Positions 5,666 to 6,632 of a stretch of 6,632 nucleotides of DNA are shown here, in pieces. The stretch comes from Anaerolinea sp. (lineage in GTDB: Bacteria > Chloroflexota > Anaerolineae > JAAEKA01): NCBI GenBank assembly GCA_014879765.1, contig JACSRL010000149.1, forward strand, positions 1 to 6,632. The letters run 5' to 3'. The first letter of the stretch is position 1. Each line of letters starts with the position of its first letter. Below the pieces are notes generated by a model that saw only the letters and a list, made by a program, of their open reading frames with translations, was not told where the DNA came from and searched no databases. The position numbers were made by a program, and so were the translations under genes.

Positions 5666-5701
5666 ACAGCCGCTGGGGCCGGTCGATGGCTGTCCAGCGG
5701 C
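5666..5701 (-). promoter_or_regulatory. Overlapping stem-loops in the PIG-L gene leader
   Basis: In the leader of the PIG-L gene, ACAGCC (5666-5671) can pair with GGCTGT (5688-5693), and GCCGCTGG (5669-5676) with CCAGCGGC (5694-5701), written here on the + strand. The two stems share 5669-5671, so they cannot both form completely. They lie just upstream of the ribosome-binding site. Chance pairing in GC-rich DNA is a fair alternative. Confidence 0.3.
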
Positions 5702-5729
5702 GTGGGAAGGATGTCCGGCTTCGGGCAGA

Positions 5730-5758
5730 ATTTTAGCACCCCTGGCCGCTTCTCACAA
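5730..5758 (-). promoter_or_regulatory. Predicted sigma-70-type promoter of the PIG-L gene
   Basis: On the - strand TTGTGA (5753-5758, 4 of 6 to TTGACA) is followed after 17 nt by TAAAAT (5730-5735, 5 of 6 to TATAAT). Transcription would begin near 5723, leaving a leader of about 75 nt before the ATG at 5648. It is an isolated AT-rich patch in GC-rich DNA, which supports the call. Confidence 0.55.
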
Positions 5759-5771
5759 GTCAGCCTGCCCG

Positions 5772-5801
5772 TTGTCCGTTGCAGGCGCGCCGTGGTATAA
5801 T
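5772..5801 (+). promoter_or_regulatory. Predicted promoter giving a leaderless uracil-DNA glycosylase mRNA
   Basis: A perfect TATAAT (5796-5801) is preceded at 18 nt by TTGTCC (5772-5777, 4 of 6 to TTGACA). The ATG at 5809 begins 8 nt after the last base of the -10 box, where transcription normally starts, and no Shine-Dalgarno sequence fits between. The message would therefore begin at or very near the start codon. Confidence 0.72.
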
Positions 5802-5808
5802 CGGGGCC

Positions 5809-6453
5809 ATGTTCGCTTCGCTTGACGCCCTGCACACCGAGCTGCGCGCCTGCCGACTCTGCGCCGAGGCGGGCCATTTCATCGTCTCGCCGCCCATCTT
5901 CTCCGGCCCCGCCGGCGCGCGGCTGATGATCGTCGGCCAGGCGCCGGGGCGCATGGAGCAGGAGCGCACCCATCGACCCTTCAGCGGCCCCGCCGGCGGG
6001 CGGCTCTTCCGTTGGCTGGCCGAGGCCGGCTGGGCCGAAGAGGATTTTCGCGCCGCCAACTACATGACCGCGATCACCAAATGCTACCCCGGCCCGCATC
6101 CGTCCGGCCGCGGCGACCGGGTGCCTGGCCAGGAGGAGCAGGCCCTCTGCCGGCCCTGGCTGGAGCAGGAGCTGGCCCTGGTGCAGCCGCAGGTGGTGAT
6201 TCCTGTCGGCGGACTGTCGATCCAGCGTTTTCTGGGCAAGGGCGCACGGCTGGTCGAGGTGGTCGGCCGCGCCTTCGTTCGTCCGGCCGACGATCAGCGG
6301 CTGACGCCCTGGGCACAGCAGCATCTGCCGCCGCGCTGCCAGGTCATCCCGCTGCCCCACCCTTCCGGCGCGTCGCAGTGGTTCAACGTGCCGGCCAACC
6401 AGGCGCTGCTGCGCCAGGCGTTGGCGCATGTGCAGGCGGCAGGGCAGGTATAG
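5809..6453 (+). CDS. Uracil-DNA glycosylase family protein with predicted 4Fe-4S cluster (family 4-like)
   Basis: A 214-residue member of the uracil-DNA glycosylase superfamily, which excises uracil from DNA in base-excision repair. Four cysteines in the pattern of the iron-sulfur families are present: C15 and C18 (CRLC), C92 (TKCYPG) and C114 (EEQALC). Motif A is GQAPGRME at 43-50, with Gln where family 4 usually has Glu, followed by RPFSGPAGGRL (56-66) and N84 before the third Cys. The C-terminal catalytic-loop motif is HPSGASQWFN (184-193), unlike the classic family 4 loop. The closest assignment is family 4 or a sister group; activity on uracil versus other deaminated bases is unproven. 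The ATG at 5809 is chosen because of the TATAAT box 7 nt before it; a TTG at 5779 would lie inside the promoter. Confidence 0.9.
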   Translation: MFASLDALHTELRACRLCAEAGHFIVSPPIFSGPAGARLMIVGQAPGRMEQERTHRPFSGPAGGRLFRWLAEAGWAEEDFRAANYMTAITKCYPGPHPSGRGDRVPGQEEQALCRPWLEQELALVQPQVVIPVGGLSIQRFLGKGARLVEVVGRAFVRPADDQRLTPWAQQHLPPRCQVIPLPHPSGASQWFNVPANQALLRQALAHVQAAGQV

Positions 6454-6470
6454 AGCACCTGTTTCGTGGA

Positions 6471-6632
6471 CTGGCTCGGTCGGAGACCGGCCAGAGCGTC
6501 ATTTGTTTGTCCATGGTGGGCTGGCTCGGTCGGAGACCGGCCAGAGCGCCATTTGTTTGTCCGTGGTGGGCTGGCTCGGTCGGAGACCGGCCAGAGCGCC
6601 ATGTGTTTGTCCATGGTGGGCTGGCTCGGTCG
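6471..6632 (+). repeat. 50-bp tandem repeat, three full copies plus a partial, running off the window
   Basis: Copies begin at 6471, 6521, 6571 and 6621, each starting CTGGCTCGGTCGGAGACCGG. They are nearly identical; differences are seen at 6499 (T for C), at the CCATGG/CCGTGG site and at ATTTG/ATGTG in the third copy. Each unit contains a hairpin: CTGGC/GCCAG and CGGTC/GACCG (for example 6471-6494) around a GGA loop with one bulged T. A T-rich stretch (ATTTGTTTGT) follows 6 nt later, so the first copy could act as a terminator for the glycosylase gene 18 nt upstream. The 50-bp period is not a multiple of three, so it is not coding. Confidence 0.9.

Noticed and set aside
6471..6632. CRISPR array
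   Set aside because: The full 50-bp unit repeats without unique spacers; the variable positions are single-base changes, not spacers.

Overview
The window looks like chromosomal DNA of an uncultured high-GC bacterium, most likely a Chloroflexota member of the Anaerolineae/Caldilineae type. That is an inference. It rests on the high GC content, a TATAAT box 7 nt upstream of an ATG (leaderless start), degenerate GTAAC/GTAAT heptamer arrays between genes, several dispersed-looking palindromes, and the mix of gene families. No phage, plasmid, rRNA, tRNA or CRISPR feature was seen.

Layout. Positions 1-1631 (+) hold the 3' part of a DUF1015-family gene, a short-form queF (preQ0 reductase, queuosine pathway), and a divergent RpiB/LacA/LacB-type sugar-phosphate isomerase. 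Positions 1632-1849 lie between convergent genes. They contain a 14-bp-stem hairpin and a 137-bp MITE-like element with terminal inverted repeats and an 8-bp direct repeat on each side. Positions 1850-4634 (-) are a tight three-gene operon, transcribed in the order M19 dipeptidase, stand-alone archaeal-type threonyl-tRNA-synthetase editing domain, M20 dipeptidase. Positions 4635-4931 are a repeat-bearing gap. Positions 4932-5648 (-) encode a PIG-L/LmbE deacetylase. It is divergent from a 4Fe-4S uracil-DNA glycosylase-family gene at 5809-6453 (+). From 6471 to the window end there is a 50-bp tandem repeat whose units each carry a hairpin.

How the genes fit together. The strongest functional unit is the M19 / editing-domain / M20 operon. 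The gaps are 1 and 12 nt, and the ribosome-binding site of the M20 gene directly follows the stop of the editing-domain gene. M19 and M20 enzymes cleave dipeptides, and M19 enzymes often accept a C-terminal D-residue. The editing domain has the fold of D-aminoacyl-tRNA deacylases. A link between peptide scavenging and aminoacyl-tRNA quality control is therefore an attractive but unproven idea. The editing domain keeps the family His but lacks the Lys/Glu pair needed in the archaeal enzyme, so its substrate or activity may differ. The remaining genes look like housekeeping or accessory metabolism and show no evident shared pathway.
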